A stretch of DNA of 64,000 nucleotides, taken from NCBI RefSeq assembly GCF_900172225.1, contig NZ_FWFO01000001.1, positions 2,418,001-2,482,000 of the forward strand, in the 5' to 3' direction. This DNA comes from Falsiruegeria litorea R37. Its GTDB lineage: Bacteria; Pseudomonadota; Alphaproteobacteria; Rhodobacterales; Rhodobacteraceae. The translations under genes were made by a program, and so were the position numbers. Positions 61,786 through 64,000 of the stretch are shown here, one piece after another; position 1 is the first letter of the stretch, and each line of letters starts with the position of its first letter. A model generated the notes under the pieces. The model had not been told where the DNA came from. It was given only the letters and a program-made list of their open reading frames with translations, and did no database searches.

Positions 61786-63143
61786 TGACCGATGCAACCT
61801 GGATTACGATCATCTCGCTTGGGGTGACCTTTCTGTTCATGATGGGCACGCCGGTGCTGCTGATCATCTTTTACTGGGTCGTGGGGTGCAGCTTTGTGCT
61901 GGACCTGACACTCGACAACACCGGCGCCGAGATGCTGAACGTCTTCAAGGACGGGTTTGCGCTGATGGCGATGCCGCTGTTCATCCTGACCGGGGACCTG
62001 ATCAACAAATCAGGGATTGCCAAAAGGCTATCGGACTTTGCCTATGCCTGCCTTGGCTGGCTGCGGGGCGGTCTGGCCATGGCATCTCTGGGCGCTTGCG
62101 GTCTCTTTGCGGCGATCTCGGGTTCGAACTCGGCCACCACGGCCACCATCGGCTCAATGCTGCACCCCGAGATGGTAAAGGGCGGGTACGATGAACGCTT
62201 CTCGGCAGCCACGGCTGCGGCTGGTGGTACTGTCGGGATCATCATCCCGCCGTCGATCATCTTTATCGTCTACGGGTTCCTGATGAACCTGCCGATCTCG
62301 GACCTGTTTGTGGCTGGCATCCTGCCCGGCACGCTGATGGTGGTTGGCATGCAGCTGGCCTGCTGGATCATCTGCCGCATCAACGGCTGGGGTTACCTGA
62401 TCCCGCTGCAACTGAACCGGGTGCTGAAAACCGCGTTTGGCGCGTGGCTGGGTTTCTTTGCCATCGGTCTGGTGCTCTGGGGCATCTACACCGGCAAGTT
62501 CTCCCCCACCGAGGCGGCGGGTGTGACCGTAGGCTTCTGCATATTTGCGGGTCTTGTCAGCTATCCGATCAACAAGATCATGGGCGCGAACGGTGAAAAG
62601 CCCGTCTCAGACAAGAGCTTTGCCGAGATGTTCGCGGTCGAGGGCTTCACCCTGCCAGAAATCCCGTCGATCGTGGTCCGTTCGGCCCAGATCAGCGGCA
62701 TTCTGGCCCCGCTGATCGCGGTGTCCGTCGTGATGCAGCAAATCCTGTCCCTGCTTGGTGCGCAGCAAACCATCGGTGATTTCGTGACCTCGATGGGCGG
62801 TTATCACGCGGTGCTCTTCACCTCGATGGTGATCGTGTTCTTCTCGGGCATGGTGCTGGAAAGCCTGCCGGTGACGATCATTCTGGCCCCCATCCTGGCA
62901 CCGATTGCGGCATCTGTGGGCATTGATCCGATCCACTTTTCGGTGATCTTCCTTGTGGGCGCATCGATCGGCTTTATCACGCCGCCATACGGGTTGAACC
63001 TCTATGTGGCATCAGGCGTAACCGGAGTTCCATATTTCCGTCTGCTTCGCTATACGGTGCCATATCTTGCCGCCTTGATCTCGGTCTGGGTGCTTGTGTC
63101 ACTTGTACCGGATCTGGCACTGGCGCTGCTGCCGAACAGATAG
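61785..63143 (+). CDS. dctM: TRAP transporter large permease subunit (DctM)
   Basis: A 452-residue membrane protein with about twelve hydrophobic segments. Family marks are GFALMAMPLFILTGDLI, GSNSATTATIGSMLHPEM, TVGIIIPPSIIFIVYG and the GKFSPTEAAGVTV motif. It forms the sodium-coupled transport channel with DctQ. The one-base overlap with dctQ indicates tight coupling. The IclR gene begins 12 bases after its stop. Confidence 0.95.
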   Translation: MTDATWITIISLGVTFLFMMGTPVLLIIFYWVVGCSFVLDLTLDNTGAEMLNVFKDGFALMAMPLFILTGDLINKSGIAKRLSDFAYACLGWLRGGLAMASLGACGLFAAISGSNSATTATIGSMLHPEMVKGGYDERFSAATAAAGGTVGIIIPPSIIFIVYGFLMNLPISDLFVAGILPGTLMVVGMQLACWIICRINGWGYLIPLQLNRVLKTAFGAWLGFFAIGLVLWGIYTGKFSPTEAAGVTVGFCIFAGLVSYPINKIMGANGEKPVSDKSFAEMFAVEGFTLPEIPSIVVRSAQISGILAPLIAVSVVMQQILSLLGAQQTIGDFVTSMGGYHAVLFTSMVIVFFSGMVLESLPVTIILAPILAPIAASVGIDPIHFSVIFLVGASIGFITPPYGLNLYVASGVTGVPYFRLLRYTVPYLAALISVWVLVSLVPDLALALLPNR

Positions 63144-63155
63144 AAATGAGACGCG

Positions 63156-63938
63156 ATGCCTGAAGACGCGACACCTTCGAAAGAACACCAGATCCCGACG
63201 AACCTTCGGCTTCTGCGGATTTTGGAGGAGGTTGCGCGCCTTGGGGTATCCGTCAAGCCGGCCGATCTGATCGACACGATCGGCCTGCCCAAACCAACGA
63301 TCCATCGGCTTCTGCAAACTGCAGAGGCCGAAGGTTTTTTACAGCGTGACCTTGATGGCCGCTCGTTCGGCCCCGGGGATCGCTTGCGGGCGCTCGCGGT
63401 CAACACCATGTCGTCTGAACGCATCCGCACCGCGCGTCTGGCCATCATGAAGGCCGCCGCCGAAGAGATTGGCGAAACCATCAATTTGGCCACCCCGGAC
63501 CGCGAGGGCATGACTTATCTGGACCGGGTCGAGACCAAATGGCCCCTGCGGATCCAGCTGCCTATTGGCACCCAGGTCCCCTTTCACTGCACCGCCAGCG
63601 GCAAGATGTACCTGTCCTCGTTGCGCTCGACGACACTGAACGGGGTATTGTCGGCCAAGCCTCTGGAAAAACTAACAGAACGAACGACAACCGATCCAGA
63701 ATTGTTGCGTCAGGAATTGGCAGAATCGCGCGAACGCGGATACTCGCAGGACAACGAAGAATTCATGACAGGCATGGCGGCAATTGCAGTTCCAATCCTC
63801 GATTCCCAAGGCCGGATGCTGGCAACCTTGTCAGTACACGCGCCGGTGATGCGGTGCTCGTTGGAACAGATTCTCGATTTCCTGACGCCTTTGCAACAGG
63901 CAGCGGCGAAACTCTCGGATCTGAATCGGTCTCAATAG
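63156..63938 (+). CDS. IclR family transcriptional regulator
   Basis: A 260-residue regulator with an N-terminal winged helix (about 15-75: NLRLLRILEEVARLGVSVKPADLIDTIGLPKPTIHRLL, quoted in part) and a C-terminal effector domain (about 85-255: GETINLATPDREGMTYLDRV, FHCTASGKMYLSSL, and NEEFMTGMAAIAVPILD). Twelve bases after dctM, so it is probably in the same operon and senses the imported compound; the inverted repeat at 59553 is a candidate target. The last 62 bases of the window after it hold no supported feature. Confidence 0.92.
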   Translation: MPEDATPSKEHQIPTNLRLLRILEEVARLGVSVKPADLIDTIGLPKPTIHRLLQTAEAEGFLQRDLDGRSFGPGDRLRALAVNTMSSERIRTARLAIMKAAAEEIGETINLATPDREGMTYLDRVETKWPLRIQLPIGTQVPFHCTASGKMYLSSLRSTTLNGVLSAKPLEKLTERTTTDPELLRQELAESRERGYSQDNEEFMTGMAAIAVPILDSQGRMLATLSVHAPVMRCSLEQILDFLTPLQQAAAKLSDLNRSQ

Positions 63939-64000
63939 AAAGCAGTCTGCGCGGCAGCGGCACATCAGCGTCAAACCTGGTGACAAAGCGCCCCAGAACC

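Noticed and set aside
1-64000. tRNA, rRNA, IS elements, CRISPR arrays
   Set aside because: None seen: no cloverleaf-like or CCA-ended segments, no transposase frames and no regularly spaced direct repeats were noticed on reading.

Overview
The window looks like a stretch of main chromosome from a marine Roseobacter-group alphaproteobacterium (Rhodobacterales, Ruegeria/Silicibacter-like). The reasons are high GC with C/G-rich third codon positions, a complete RcGTA-type gene transfer agent (GTA) cluster, a pyruvate dehydrogenase operon whose E1-beta carries its own lipoyl domain, a LuxR/LuxI quorum-sensing pair, TRAP transport genes, and small Roseobacter-type porins. The taxonomic call is inferred from gene content. 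No rRNA, tRNA, IS element or CRISPR array was seen. The left edge cuts one gene (1..213); the right edge falls in an intergenic stretch after an IclR regulator.

Layout. 1-14.7 kb: housekeeping and envelope genes (DUF924, MFS transporter, queA, a very large AsmA-like protein, bcp), a redox/diiron trio (hemerythrin, glutathionyl-hydroquinone reductase, DUF455), an overlapping M23 peptidase-bactofilin pair, a DUF3179 protein and two overlapping cyclophilins. 14.8-20.5 kb: pgk, ftsB and the pdhA-pdhB-small ORF-pdhC operon, closed by a bidirectional terminator against cysE. 21.6-35.6 kb (minus strand): an apparently intact GTA cluster in RcGTA order, g1 (TerS) to g15 (megatron). Just upstream lie a near-consensus promoter, an activator-position palindrome and an intrinsic terminator inside the presumed leader. 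35.8-42.2 kb (minus strand): mltG, fabF, a HisA-like paralogue, a GNAT enzyme, acpP, fabG and fabD. 42.3-44.2 kb: a cytochrome b561-YceI fusion facing a stand-alone YceI. 45.1-46.1 kb: a reduced mercury module (merR, merT, GDCCVxC protein). 46.3-47.6 kb: rpsF-rpsR-rplI. 47.7-50.7 kb: small secreted proteins, TspO, CIA30, a lytic transglycosylase and aquaporin. 51.0-53.2 kb: XRE regulator, LuxR and a C-terminally extended LuxI. 53.3-57.4 kb: tig and two tandem porins that share a leader design. 57.9-63.9 kb: a GMC oxidoreductase divergent from a TRAP transporter (DctPQM) with a terminal IclR regulator, probably one uptake and oxidation unit.

The best candidates for new biology are: the promoter-terminator element in front of the GTA cluster (an attenuator-type leader or a separate small RNA); the matched hairpins at the same distance upstream of both porin starts; the reduced mer module with its Cys-rich partner; the HisA paralogue with an altered catalytic residue; and several perfect palindromes in promoter regions. 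All gene functions are read from protein sequence and context; no database search was run.
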